DNA of 48,780 bases from Deltaproteobacteria bacterium (GTDB lineage Bacteria > Myxococcota > UBA796 > SXON01), in contig CANKNP010000002.1 in assembly GCA_947483545.1 (NCBI GenBank), positions 1 to 48,780 on the forward strand, in the 5' to 3' direction. Position 1 is the stretch's first letter. Each line of letters begins with the position of its first letter. Position numbers and translations under genes: made by a program. Under the pieces are notes generated by a model. It saw only the letters and a program-made list of their open reading frames with translations, made no database searches and had not been told where the DNA came from. Positions 9,336-18,330 of this stretch are shown here, piece after piece.

Positions 9336-12300
9336 ACACGGGTTTCCTTGAGTGGCTCCGGCTGGCCGCTCCGGGCGAGGGTCGCGGAAATGACGAGGTG
9401 TTGCGCGCGTTCTTGCCGTTGATGCGGCAGGCGCTGGCCGCGCATGAGGCCGGCCAGGTCGCACCGCTGGCAGGGGTGGACCCGCTGTCGGTGACCGAGG
9501 GGGTGATCTGGTTCCGCGCCGATCAGGCCATCCCCCCGACGATCAACCGGCGGGCGCTGCAGGATGGGGAGGGCAAGCCTGCCCGGGCGGTAGAGGTCGT
9601 CGGGGAGAGCACCATCACCGTGGAGCTGGGCGTAGGGGTTGTCGCCGCGAGAACGCACGACGTGCAGGAGCTTGGCGCGCCCGTACTGCGCCCCGTGTTC
9701 CTGCCGGGCTACACCACGTGGGAGCACGAAGTCGGCCACCACGACGCGCTCACCGACATCTTCTCGCTCGGAATGCTGCTCGCGAGCGCGACCCTGGGCG
9801 CGGACTTCACCGAGTCCGAGGAGCTCCGGAGGTTCGTCGCGAACCGACATGCGCTCGCGATCCTGCACCCGACCCTCCACCCGGTGATCGCCCGCGCGAT
9901 CGTACGGATGACCGAGCCGGACCGACACCGCCGGGCACAGGATCTGCCGGGGCTGATCGACCGGCTCGCACGCTACCGCGAGGTAGACGAACGCGCCGAC
10001 CGCGAAGTGGACTTCCGCCGGATCGAAGGTTTCCTCAGCGCCGACCGCTCCTCGCGCCGGAAGATCATACAAGCGCACCTTCAAGCAAGGCTGTTCGACG
10101 TTTCGAAGCGAAACCGCCTCATCTGGTTCAAGCCAACACAGCAGATGCTCGACCTCACCATCGCTTCCGTGCCGATGCGGCTGGCCATCGACACGATTCG
10201 ACCCGAGGAGCTGTTCGTGTGGGACGGGCCGGGCGGCGCCGAACTGGTCGCCGGGAAGCCGCTCGATCTCGACCGCTACGTGCGCTTTGAGGAGGCTCCG
10301 TGGGTGCGAGGGGTGCTCGACCAGATCCGCGCGGAGGACGCCCGGCAGCTCGCCGAGCTGGGATTCTCCGAGCTCAAGTTGGTGGTCGCGTTCTTGAACT
10401 GGCACAACCTCAAGGGGGAGCGTGAGGAGCGCATCCGGTCGCCCCTGCTCCTGCTGCCGGTCACCCTCGTTCGGAAGCGAGGCGTGCGGGACACCTACGT
10501 TGTGGAGGCGCGATCCGGCGTGGCCGAGGTGAACCCCGTGCTCCGCCACTTCTTGCACGAACTGTACCGGATCGAGCTGCCGGAATTCGTGGACCTCGCG
10601 CAAACGGACCTGACGACGTTGCACGCCGCCCTTCGCTCCGAGATCACCCGAAGCGAGCCCGGCATCGCACTGCAACTGTTGACACGGCCCCAGATCCGAG
10701 TCGCCACCGAGCGCGCCCGTCGCCGCCTCGAAGCTTGGCGCAGGCGCAGCACCGTGACAGGCCGGGGCATCTCGCGGCACGAGGATGTCGATTTCTCCTA
10801 TTCGGTGGAGAACTTTCATCCGCTCGGGCTTCAGCTCTACCGGCAGCTTGTGAAGCCTGAGGCGTTGCTGGTGGAAGAGCACCTGCTGGACGCCCGACCG
10901 GTCGCCCCGCCGATCGGCGAGACCCCCGACGACAGCGTGATCGAGAGCGAGCGCAGGGTCTGGTCCCACGCCGAAGAGGCCGGCGGGCCGATGGAATGGG
11001 CCGTGGACCTGACCCACTGTACGCTCGGCAACTTCAACTCTCGCAAGATGTCGCTCGTGCGTGACTACGGTCGCATGCTGGACGAGGCGGAGAGTGGTGA
11101 ACACCCAGCGTTTGACATGCTTTTTTCGCCGACTCCGCGGGCGATTGAGGCCCCGCCAGCACCCGGTGGCGACCCCTTCGACACCTTTGCGGTGGTGCCC
11201 GCCGATCCCACCCAATCGTCGGCGATCCGCTGGGCGCGAACCGGGCGAGACTTCATCATCCAGGGGCCGCCAGGCACGGGCAAGTCCCAGACCATCACCA
11301 ACTTGATCGCAGACTTTGCGGCACGGGGCAAGCGGGTCCTTTTCGTGTGCCAGAAGCGCGCCGCGCTCGACGTCGTTTACCATCGGCTCGCCGAGCACGG
11401 CCTGGACGAGATCTCCGTGCTGATCCACGACTCGCAGGCCGACAAGCGCCCCTTCCTGGAGGAGTTGAAGCAGACCTACGAAGCCTGGTCCGCGCCCGCG
11501 GAGCCGAACCCCGTGGGCATTGCGGAAGCGCGACGGCGGGCATTGCTCGAGCGGATGAGGGAGCCCCTCGAGGCGATCGCCGTCTTCTCCCGCGGCATGA
11601 TCGGCCCCGTCCGGGATGGGGCAGCCACCGTGATGCAGGTGTTGGGGGAGCGGCTCGCGACCAAGGAGGTACCCGGGATCGATGCCTCGGTCATCGATCG
11701 CCTGCCGCCCCACGGGGAGTGGCAAACGCACCGCGCGAGCGTGCACGCCGCCGGCCGAGCGCTCACAGAGCTGGGCGCATCCCCGATCCTCGCTGCGCTC
11801 CCCCTCCGCCACCTTTCAAGGGCCGTCCTCGAAGCACCACAGCCGCTGGGCGTGCTGCTGGCGGGCCTGGATCGGCTGACGACCTTGGTTCAAGGTGCGC
11901 GGCGCGCGAGCCAGGTGCTCGGGCCGGACATCAGCTCGGCCGCACTGGCCGATGCGTTGGCGTTCGCCAACGAGCTGGAACCGCTGCTCAGCGCCGGCCA
12001 ACTCACGCTCCTCGATCCGGACTCGGCTGGCTCGACCCGCCTGCGGGCGGTCCACAAGCAGTGGCAGGGCGCTGCCCGTCAGCTCGCGAAGCTCGCGGAG
12101 GCGACCGTGTTCTGGCGCGAACGGCTCCCCCGCGAGGACGCGATAGCGGCGCTTGCCCAGGCGCGGGCGTTCGACGCGTTGTTCTTCTTGTTTCGATGGC
12201 TCTCGCCGGCCTGGTGGCGCCTCCGTGCGGCGATGCTCGCTCGGTATGACCTGCACCGTCACGCCGTGCGGCCCGGGTTCGCGGCCGTGCTTGAGGCGTT

Positions 12301-14779
12301 GGTCGCCGAGCAGACGCAGGCGCAGGCCGTCGCGGAGATCGTGGACGAGGCGGGCGAGGAGTTCGGAATTCGCGAGCCGATCGCCGCGCTGACGAAGCGT
12401 GTGGAGCACCTGCGGGCGAAGTCTGGGCGCTCCCCCCTGCAGATCGCGTTGATCGCCCGGTGCGCCAACGACGTGGCGCTCGTTCGGGCCCTGCTCGGCG
12501 CTCAGGACGCGATCCACGCGCTGGGCGCAGAGGCCGGAGCGGTGTTTGAGGGCGGCGCCGGCTGGCCCCTGGACGACCTCGCTACCTGCCTAGCCGAGAC
12601 CCGAAGCGCGGCGGGTCTCCTCGGCACCATGCTTGGACCCCTGCGGGCGTTGAGCGAGGTGAGCCCGACCGTGCGTGCCGCGGTGTTGGACCTGCCGTTC
12701 ACCGCCGAGCAGTTCGACGGGGCCGTGGCGCAAGCGTCCCTCGCGCGGACCTACCAAGCGGATCCCGGCCTCGCACGGTTCACCGGCGCGACGCTGGGCC
12801 GCCGCCAAGCCCAGCTTCGCGGGGACGTCGAACGGTGGCTCGGCCTGAACGGGGAGACGGTTCGAGAGCGCGTGCGAACCCGCTTTCAGGCCGGCCTCCT
12901 GGCCTGCGGGCTGGCGGCGACTCAGCTCACGACCGAACAGAAAGGGCTGAAGAAGACCTACAACGCCGGAAGGCGCGTCCTGGAGCGGGAGTTCCAAAAG
13001 GTCGTTCGGCACCGCTCCATCCGCGAACTGACGGCCGGCGACACCGGGACGGTCGTCTACGATCTCAAGCCGATTTGGCTGATGAGCCCGCTCTCCATCT
13101 CCGACACCATCCCGCTCGACGAGCAGCGTTTCGACGTGGTGATCTTCGATGAGGCGAGCCAGATCCCGTTGGAGGAGGCCGTGCCCGCGGTCTACCGGGC
13201 GCCCCAGATGATCGTCGTGGGCGACGAAATGCAGCTCCCTCCCACGACGTTCTTTGCGACCAGCCGGGAGGACGACGCGCCCGAGGAGGGCGACGCCCAC
13301 TACGATCTGGAAGCCGAGAGCTTCCTCGCGCATGCGGCGCTCAAGCTCCCGTCCACGATGTTGGGTTGGCACTATCGGAGCCGCTCGGAGGCCCTGATCC
13401 GGTTCTCCAACGAGGCGTTCTACAGGGGCCGCCTCTGGACCGTCCCCGACCGCACCGTGCCCGCCGAGCGCCCCGCGATCTGCGCGACCGCTCCGGACGG
13501 GGAGAGGAACGCCCCGCAGGTCTTGGACCGCGCGATCAGCTTCCACCACCTCACCGACGGGGTCTACGCGCAGCGGCGCAATGGGCCAGAGGCGCACTAT
13601 ATCGCCGGCCTTGTACGTGGCTTGTTGGGCTCGGGCCTGACCATCGGGGTGGTCGCGTTCTCGGAAGCGCAGCAGTCCGAGATCGAGCGTGCGCTGGAGC
13701 AGTTGGCGGAGGGCGACCCTGCCTTCCGGCGACTGCTCGAGGCGGAGGTCGAGCGCGAGGACGACGGCCAGCTCGTGGGGTTGTTCATCAAGAACCTCGA
13801 GAACGTGCAGGGCGACGAGCGTGACATCATCCTGCTCTCGATCTGCTACGGCCCAGATCCAGCGGGGCGGATGGTCATGAACTTCGGGCCGATCAACAAG
13901 GGCGGGGGGGAGAAGCGGCTCAACGTCGTATTCTCGCGGGCGAAGCGGCACATGGCGGTCGTCTCCTCGATCACGCACACCGCGATCCACAACCACTACA
14001 ACGAAGGGGCCGCCTGCTTCCGAAAATACCTCGCCTACGCCGAAGCCATGAGCCGCGGGGACACAGCGCTGGCGAGCATCGTGATGCGGTCCGTGGCGCC
14101 GACAGAGGCAGTCGCCCCGCCCCCCTCGCTCGCGGCGGCAACCCTGCAGTGGGCGCTTGAGGATCGTGGCTGGGAGGTGGAGCCCAACGTCGGATCGTCC
14201 CGGTTTCGCGTGGACCTCGCGGTGCGCGATCCCGCGGAGGGCTCGTTCACGGTGGCCGTGATCCTGGACAGCCCCGAGGCGCACGCCCACCCCAACGCGT
14301 TTGAGACCTGGCACCTCCGCCCGTCGGTGCTCCGTGCGTTTGGCTGGCGCGTCGTCCACATATTGCTCCGCGACCTCGTAGCCGGGCCCGATGCCTGCGT
14401 CGTGACCATCGAGGCCGCGCTGCGGGGGGAGCCCGAGGCTGAGGCGTCGCCGGCGCCGGCGCCTACCCCTGACACGGTCGGGAAAGCGCCGGCGGCCCCC
14501 CCGCCCGCGGATGCCCCCGCCTTGCCCCTCAGCGGCCTGTTGAGTGGCAAGACCGTGCTCATCACGGGCGCGCTCACCAACCTCTCCCGGTTGGACGCCG
14601 AGGCCGCCATCCGGGAAGCCGGGGGTCGTGTCGCCCGCGCCGCGTCGCGGTCGGTGGACTTCGTGGTCGTCGGCGACAGACCCGGGAGCAAGTTGGTGGC
14701 GGCGAGGCACCTGGGGCTGCGGGAGATCGACGAGGCCGGACTCGCGGGGTTGCTCGGGTCGGAGGTCGCGCGCCAGTGA
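9332..14779 (+). CDS. Giant SF1 helicase: kinase C-lobe remnant, DUF4011, helicase, MTES_1575-like fold, BRCT
   Basis: A 1815-residue multidomain protein. Residues about 20-225 look like the C-lobe of a Ser/Thr kinase (TDIFSLGMLLAS near 142, then MTEPDRHRRAQDL) with no N-lobe, HRD or DFG, hence a pseudokinase remnant. DUF4011 starts near 243 (ARLFDVSKRNRLIWFKP). The SF1 helicase has Walker A GPPGTGKS (645-652), Walker B VIFDEAS (about 1269-1275), and C-terminal motifs NVQGDERDIILLS (about 1490) and VVFSRAKRHMAVV (about 1532). Residues about 1604-1690 resemble the REase_MTES_1575 PD-(D/E)xK fold (GWEVEPNVGSSRFRVDLAV), but the usual Glu seems replaced. A BRCT domain (about 1740-1812) ends the protein. 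COG1112 helicases with kinase and nuclease domains are known from Mokosh anti-phage systems; the architecture here differs. Start ATG overlaps the upstream stop. Confidence 0.9.
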   Translation: MNTGFLEWLRLAAPGEGRGNDEVLRAFLPLMRQALAAHEAGQVAPLAGVDPLSVTEGVIWFRADQAIPPTINRRALQDGEGKPARAVEVVGESTITVELGVGVVAARTHDVQELGAPVLRPVFLPGYTTWEHEVGHHDALTDIFSLGMLLASATLGADFTESEELRRFVANRHALAILHPTLHPVIARAIVRMTEPDRHRRAQDLPGLIDRLARYREVDERADREVDFRRIEGFLSADRSSRRKIIQAHLQARLFDVSKRNRLIWFKPTQQMLDLTIASVPMRLAIDTIRPEELFVWDGPGGAELVAGKPLDLDRYVRFEEAPWVRGVLDQIRAEDARQLAELGFSELKLVVAFLNWHNLKGEREERIRSPLLLLPVTLVRKRGVRDTYVVEARSGVAEVNPVLRHFLHELYRIELPEFVDLAQTDLTTLHAALRSEITRSEPGIALQLLTRPQIRVATERARRRLEAWRRRSTVTGRGISRHEDVDFSYSVENFHPLGLQLYRQLVKPEALLVEEHLLDARPVAPPIGETPDDSVIESERRVWSHAEEAGGPMEWAVDLTHCTLGNFNSRKMSLVRDYGRMLDEAESGEHPAFDMLFSPTPRAIEAPPAPGGDPFDTFAVVPADPTQSSAIRWARTGRDFIIQGPPGTGKSQTITNLIADFAARGKRVLFVCQKRAALDVVYHRLAEHGLDEISVLIHDSQADKRPFLEELKQTYEAWSAPAEPNPVGIAEARRRALLERMREPLEAIAVFSRGMIGPVRDGAATVMQVLGERLATKEVPGIDASVIDRLPPHGEWQTHRASVHAAGRALTELGASPILAALPLRHLSRAVLEAPQPLGVLLAGLDRLTTLVQGARRASQVLGPDISSAALADALAFANELEPLLSAGQLTLLDPDSAGSTRLRAVHKQWQGAARQLAKLAEATVFWRERLPREDAIAALAQARAFDALFFLFRWLSPAWWRLRAAMLARYDLHRHAVRPGFAAVLEALVAEQTQAQAVAEIVDEAGEEFGIREPIAALTKRVEHLRAKSGRSPLQIALIARCANDVALVRALLGAQDAIHALGAEAGAVFEGGAGWPLDDLATCLAETRSAAGLLGTMLGPLRALSEVSPTVRAAVLDLPFTAEQFDGAVAQASLARTYQADPGLARFTGATLGRRQAQLRGDVERWLGLNGETVRERVRTRFQAGLLACGLAATQLTTEQKGLKKTYNAGRRVLEREFQKVVRHRSIRELTAGDTGTVVYDLKPIWLMSPLSISDTIPLDEQRFDVVIFDEASQIPLEEAVPAVYRAPQMIVVGDEMQLPPTTFFATSREDDAPEEGDAHYDLEAESFLAHAALKLPSTMLGWHYRSRSEALIRFSNEAFYRGRLWTVPDRTVPAERPAICATAPDGERNAPQVLDRAISFHHLTDGVYAQRRNGPEAHYIAGLVRGLLGSGLTIGVVAFSEAQQSEIERALEQLAEGDPAFRRLLEAEVEREDDGQLVGLFIKNLENVQGDERDIILLSICYGPDPAGRMVMNFGPINKGGGEKRLNVVFSRAKRHMAVVSSITHTAIHNHYNEGAACFRKYLAYAEAMSRGDTALASIVMRSVAPTEAVAPPPSLAAATLQWALEDRGWEVEPNVGSSRFRVDLAVRDPAEGSFTVAVILDSPEAHAHPNAFETWHLRPSVLRAFGWRVVHILLRDLVAGPDACVVTIEAALRGEPEAEASPAPAPTPDTVGKAPAAPPPADAPALPLSGLLSGKTVLITGALTNLSRLDAEAAIREAGGRVARAASRSVDFVVVGDRPGSKLVAARHLGLREIDEAGLAGLLGSEVARQ

Positions 14780-15372
14780 ACCCGCCCAAGCTGCCCGCGC
14801 CGGCCTCCGTCCCGTACGACCCAGGGCCCTCCACGTGATCCGGGGGCTCGAAGAGGTCCGTCGCCGTCCCGCGATGTACGTCGGCGACGTCGGACCCCGA
14901 GGCATGCTTCACCTTGTCGACGAGGTTCTCGGCAACGCCGTAGACCTCTACCGCGCTCACGCAGCTTCATCCCGGTCCCACCAAGGACGGGCACCCCATC
15001 CACATTCACCTGGCCGCGTCAGGGCTTGGACTGTCCGTGGTCCACGCGCTCTCAGACCGGATCGAGGTTGTCACCTCCTGGGAGGGGCGCCGGTGGGTCG
15101 TCGCTGGGGGCGCAGGCGAACTCCAGGGTGCCCCTCGCGATGATGGCCCAGCGAGCAAGACAGGCACGACTGTGGTCTTCCGCCCCGATCCCGGGGTATT
15201 CTCCGATGCGACGCTGGATGTGGTGCCGCTCATGCTTCGAATGCGGGAGGTCGCCGTCCTCTGCCCCGGCCTGACCCTCCGCTTTGCCGACGAGCGCGTG
15301 TTGGAGTTTCGTCGGAGGAAGGGCTGGTCGGCCTGTTGGGTGTCCCAAGCCCGCGTTTCGAGCGATCTTGCT
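14776..15372 (+). pseudogene. gyrB: Broken gyrB/parE-like remnant
   Basis: Three out-of-register pieces of a type II topoisomerase B subunit follow the helicase stop. From GTG 14776 one frame reads to VPYDPG (about 14822). The next piece, one base out of register, reads ALHVIRGLEEVRRRPAMYVG and LHLVDEVLGNAVD (14823-14955). After an apparent deletion a third frame reads LTQLHPGPTKDG, GLGLSVVHALSDRIEVV and GTTVVFRPDPGVFSD (14956-15372). The roughly 30 residues that should carry the DGRGIP nucleotide/Mg site are missing, and everything after the early transducer region is absent. The first frameshift is in a GGG run and could be a sequencing error; the internal deletion cannot be explained that way. 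Confidence 0.8.
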
Positions 15373-15421
15373 TTCACGTTGCCCCGTGGAGGCCCACAAC
15401 GCCCCTCAGCGCCCGCGCCGG

Positions 15422-15631
15422 TGGGGCTCTGCGGTGGCAGGCGAGTTCTCGGCCAACGGCGACGACCTCCCTGACCTCGCCATCGCCTTTGAGGACGCCG
15501 ACATCCGCCTGTTCGCCGATCCCGACGCGGACGGCACCATCGACTTGATCGTCGGCCACAACGACTTTGGACGCGATCCCACAGGCGCCGGCCCCGGGCT
15601 CATTGCGGTGTTCGACCTGTCTGGTTGGTAG
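15422..15631 (+). pseudogene. FG-GAP/VCBS-like C-terminal fragment
   Basis: The segment SAVAGEFSANGDDLPDLAIA, followed by DADGTIDLIVGHNDFG, has the beta-propeller FG-GAP calcium-loop pattern found in extracellular proteins. It ends at a stop after VFDLSGW. It has no start of its own and directly follows the gyrB remnant, so it is most simply the tail of a lost gene. It could alternatively be the end of a fused ORF starting near 15284, but the preceding residues are compositionally unlike protein. Confidence 0.45.
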
Positions 15632-15681
15632 TCCCGGGCGTTCGCCGTTGAGGGAGACCGGACGCGCGTTACGCGGGGAAG

Positions 15682-16119
15682 ATGTTGTTCTTCGTGCTGA
15701 GCGCCGCTGCCGCCGCCGGAGATGAGGGGCCTGCCCCGGAGCCGGCCCCGGACCTCGCCGGGGTCTATGCTCCACCCGATTTGCCTCCCGTCGAAAAGCA
15801 CCGAGCCCGACCCGCGTACCCGCGCACCCGGGAGCAGGGCGTTTGCGTGGTTCGGGCCCAGGTAGCCCCCAGCGGCGTGGTCGTGGCGGTCGAGATCGTC
15901 GAGTGCCCCGAGGTATTCAGGGCCTCGGCCACCGAAGCCGCCATGGCCTCGTCGTTTTACCCCTACGCGGCGACAGCGGAGGGCTCGCTCCCTTTCGAGT
16001 ACGTGTACAGGTTCCAGACACCGTCGCCGATGCCGGCGCCGGTCTCGCCGGTTGCGGCGGGCTCGCCCGAAGAGCCGCCAGACGCGGACCCACCCCCCGA
16101 CCGCAAGCCGCGGCAGTGA
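15682..16119 (+). CDS. Exported TonB C-terminal-like protein
   Basis: A 145-residue protein with a short N-terminal hydrophobic segment (LFFVLSAAAAAG). The core HRARPAYPRTREQGVCVVRA, followed by SGVVVAVEIVECPEVF and ASATEAAMASSFYPY, matches the TonB C-terminal fold (YP...G.V.V...DG.V..V.V..S....D..A..A). There is no transmembrane anchor or long periplasmic spanner, and the tail is Pro-rich. It is therefore a TonB-domain protein rather than a complete energy transducer. Two cysteines (in GVCVV and VECPE) could form a disulphide. No ExbB/ExbD or receptor gene is nearby. Confidence 0.7.
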   Translation: MLFFVLSAAAAAGDEGPAPEPAPDLAGVYAPPDLPPVEKHRARPAYPRTREQGVCVVRAQVAPSGVVVAVEIVECPEVFRASATEAAMASSFYPYAATAEGSLPFEYVYRFQTPSPMPAPVSPVAAGSPEEPPDADPPPDRKPRQ

Positions 16120-16126
16120 GCCGACC

Positions 16127-16468
16127 TCACACGCTCAACCCCACCCGCCTCCGCGCCTCCACACAATTCACGCTCCCCCGCTCAAACTCCCTACAGGTCT
16201 TCGGCCGGTCCGCGTACACAACACAGCGATAATCCTGCCCCTCCGGCGGATCCCCAAGGCACGAGCAGCGTGTGCCTGTCGCGGTCGCCACTCGCTTGAC
16301 CACGGATCGCGCCGCCCCCAGGCTGTCATCCCGCTCGATTCGCTCGGGATGCAACCGAAGGAATGGATCTCGCGGCGCCACCTCGACCGCGTGGTACGCC
16401 TCGCGGCAACAAGCACCACAGGTCAAGCAATCCAGCGACGCCGTGAACGCCGGACACGCAGGCGCCAA
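16127..16468 (-). CDS. YkgJ-family cysteine cluster protein
   Basis: The N-terminal LDCLTCGACC provides the CxxCxxCC cluster of the YkgJ/UPF0153 family, with further cysteines at TRCSCL, YRCVVYADRPKTCREFE and VNCVEA. Family members are proposed to bind zinc or an Fe-S cluster; the role is not established. The chosen start is TTG at 16468, giving 113 residues, because no ATG or GTG precedes the cluster closely. The frame continues upstream but there it is a shadow of the neighbouring gene. It follows the minus-strand lipoprotein gene by about 125 bp and is convergent with the TonB-like gene (gap of 7 bp). Confidence 0.75.
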   Translation of the reverse strand: MAPACPAFTASLDCLTCGACCREAYHAVEVAPRDPFLRLHPERIERDDSLGAARSVVKRVATATGTRCSCLGDPPEGQDYRCVVYADRPKTCREFERGSVNCVEARRRVGLSV

Positions 16469-16593
16469 CGGGGAGATCGGCTCGTTCCGGTGGCGACGAC
16501 AGCGATCGACGGGCCGGCCGGCGCCTCCGTAAAAGTGCCAAACGCACCCCCGACATTGTGCCCCCTCGGGCCCTCGTTCGGGCCAGAGGGGGT

Positions 16594-18330
16594 TCAGATC
16601 TGCGGCCACCCGCCAGCCTGCCCTTCGGTGAGCCAGCGCATGACCGTCTCCGCAACCACCCCCTCCATGAGCAGGCTGTCCAAGTCGGCGTACGAGGTCT
16701 GGGATCCCGGCACGGACGGCCCGGCAGCGCCAAAGCCGCCCCAGCCAACGCCCATCGCATGGGATTGGAGCGGCGGCACGAGCGCGTAGACGAACGCGGG
16801 TTTGGACCGCCATTTGGCCGAGGGGCTCGCCTGCATCGGGAGGAACCGGAGCCCGTCCCAAACCAGCGGCAGGTTGTGCGTCGGCTCGTACCAGGTCTGC
16901 CCGGCCCAACCCAAGGCCAGGGGTGCGAGCCCGACCGATTGCAACATCGAGATCATGACGCTGGTCGCAGTGGAACAGTCACCGGCAAAGCTGTCCTCTT
17001 CGACCCAGCGATCCGTCTGGATGGACGCGCTGGTGCCCAGGTTCATGGCGATCGGGGCACCGTCGACGAGGCCAAGGGAGCGCTGCTCGTCGCGATCCCG
17101 CTGCCACCGAAAACAAGTGCGCCGGTCCAGGAGCTTTTGGTCACAAAGGGCTTCCATACCGGCGTCGTCGGCGCGGTAGTCCAGGTCGGCCCAGGTCTTG
17201 TCGTCGCGGGCGTCGCCGGTGGTGTACGGCGTGTCCTTCAGTGGGAACTCGTCGCGGAGGATGCGGAGGGTCTCGAGATCGGCGACGTGAAAGCGGTACG
17301 CCTCGGCCGAGAGCGCGTCCGATTCCCAGGCCAGGGGGCGCGCTCCGTACACGACGCCCTGCCCCCCGGGCCAGGCCCAGAGCACCTTCTGGACGCTGCC
17401 GAGCCCGTGTACGGACCAGGGCCGAGCACGCTCGGAGAGCCAGGCGTCCACCTCCCGGGCGTACCGCAGCCGATCGCGCGCGTCGGCCCGCACCTGCGGC
17501 CGGACCGCAGCGTCCACGAGATCGAGCCAGGGCGCCCAGGCAAGCGCGACCGCGACGAGCAGGTCGGGGTCGTCCTCGGGGCCGCCGTCGTCCCCGGCGC
17601 GTAGGGGCGGCCCCCCGTGGCCGCCCTCCGAAAGCAACGCCACCAGGAGCCCAACCGCCTCGCTCGTGGCCCCGAAAACCCCGCCAGCGGCGTCGTCCAC
17701 GCGGTCGCGCTCGGTCGGATCGGAGATGCCCGTGTCGTCGGCGCGGCGGGCGCGTACGGTCATCGAGACAGGGCCGGGGTTCGCCATCGGGAGTACGAAC
17801 GTCCAGCCGCGATCGTCTGCAAAAGCCTGGCCGGGCACACCCACGCCGATGTCGGCCATCGTGCCGCCGGGGATCACCTCGGACTGCAGGATCGGATTGC
17901 CAAGCGTGTACACCCGATCCGGGGCCGGACCGCCCTGGGCGTCCACGTAGATCTGCACGCGGTCGAGATCGTCGCCTTCCACGCGCCCGCGGTATTCAAC
18001 CACGCCGCCCCGAACCTCTCGGCGGATCTTCACCCACGCGATGTCGGGACCGACCGGGATCTCCGACGCATCGTCGGTGAGCGTCCCCGCCGTGTCGTGA
18101 GGCAACAGCAGGGGTACAAGCTGTGGATCGGCCGCTTCGAGGACGTCCGCGACCGCGCCGAGATCGTCCGTGTAGCGGGCGACGGCGGTGGACAGGCCCG
18201 ACGCGAGGAGGTCGAGGCGCTCCGCAGGGGTCAGGCTTGGGGGGGGGGCGGGAGCGAGGGAGCAGGCGGAGAGCAGGAGACAGAGTGGAAGGCGCCACGA
18301 AGTGCGCGCGTTCCAAGCTGGCTCCCGTGT
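16594..18330 (-). CDS. Lipoprotein with transglutaminase-like C-terminal segment, start codon unresolved
   Basis: The mature protein is about 565 residues. Its apparent lipobox is RLPLCLLLSACS (near 18265-18300), followed by a Pro-rich stretch and helical LTPAERLDLLASGL. Near the C-terminus, FAGDCSTATSVMISMLQSVG resembles the Cys motif of transglutaminase-like proteins, and THNLPLVWDGLRFL could carry the His. No ATG, GTG or TTG lies in this frame between the lipobox and a distant GTG at 18846, whose intervening sequence is non-coding repeat DNA; the left boundary given here is only a guess. A run of ten G (18239-18248, C on the coding strand) lies just after the lipobox. The family is not recognised. 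Confidence 0.65.
   Translation of the reverse strand, partial: TREPAWNARTSWRLPLCLLLSACSLAPAPPPSLTPAERLDLLASGLSTAVARYTDDLGAVADVLEAADPQLVPLLLPHDTAGTLTDDASEIPVGPDIAWVKIRREVRGGVVEYRGRVEGDDLDRVQIYVDAQGGPAPDRVYTLGNPILQSEVIPGGTMADIGVGVPGQAFADDRGWTFVLPMANPGPVSMTVRARRADDTGISDPTERDRVDDAAGGVFGATSEAVGLLVALLSEGGHGGPPLRAGDDGGPEDDPDLLVAVALAWAPWLDLVDAAVRPQVRADARDRLRYAREVDAWLSERARPWSVHGLGSVQKVLWAWPGGQGVVYGARPLAWESDALSAEAYRFHVADLETLRILRDEFPLKDTPYTTGDARDDKTWADLDYRADDAGMEALCDQKLLDRRTCFRWQRDRDEQRSLGLVDGAPIAMNLGTSASIQTDRWVEEDSFAGDCSTATSVMISMLQSVGLAPLALGWAGQTWYEPTHNLPLVWDGLRFLPMQASPSAKWRSKPAFVYALVPPLQSHAMGVGWGGFGAAGPSVPGSQTSYADLDSLLMEGVVAETVMRWLTEGQAGGWPQI

Noticed and set aside
9122..11812. An 896-codon open frame on the minus strand inside the helicase gene
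   Set aside because: It is antisense to a clearly coding sequence with Walker motifs, has no recognisable protein features and is the usual product of very high GC bias.
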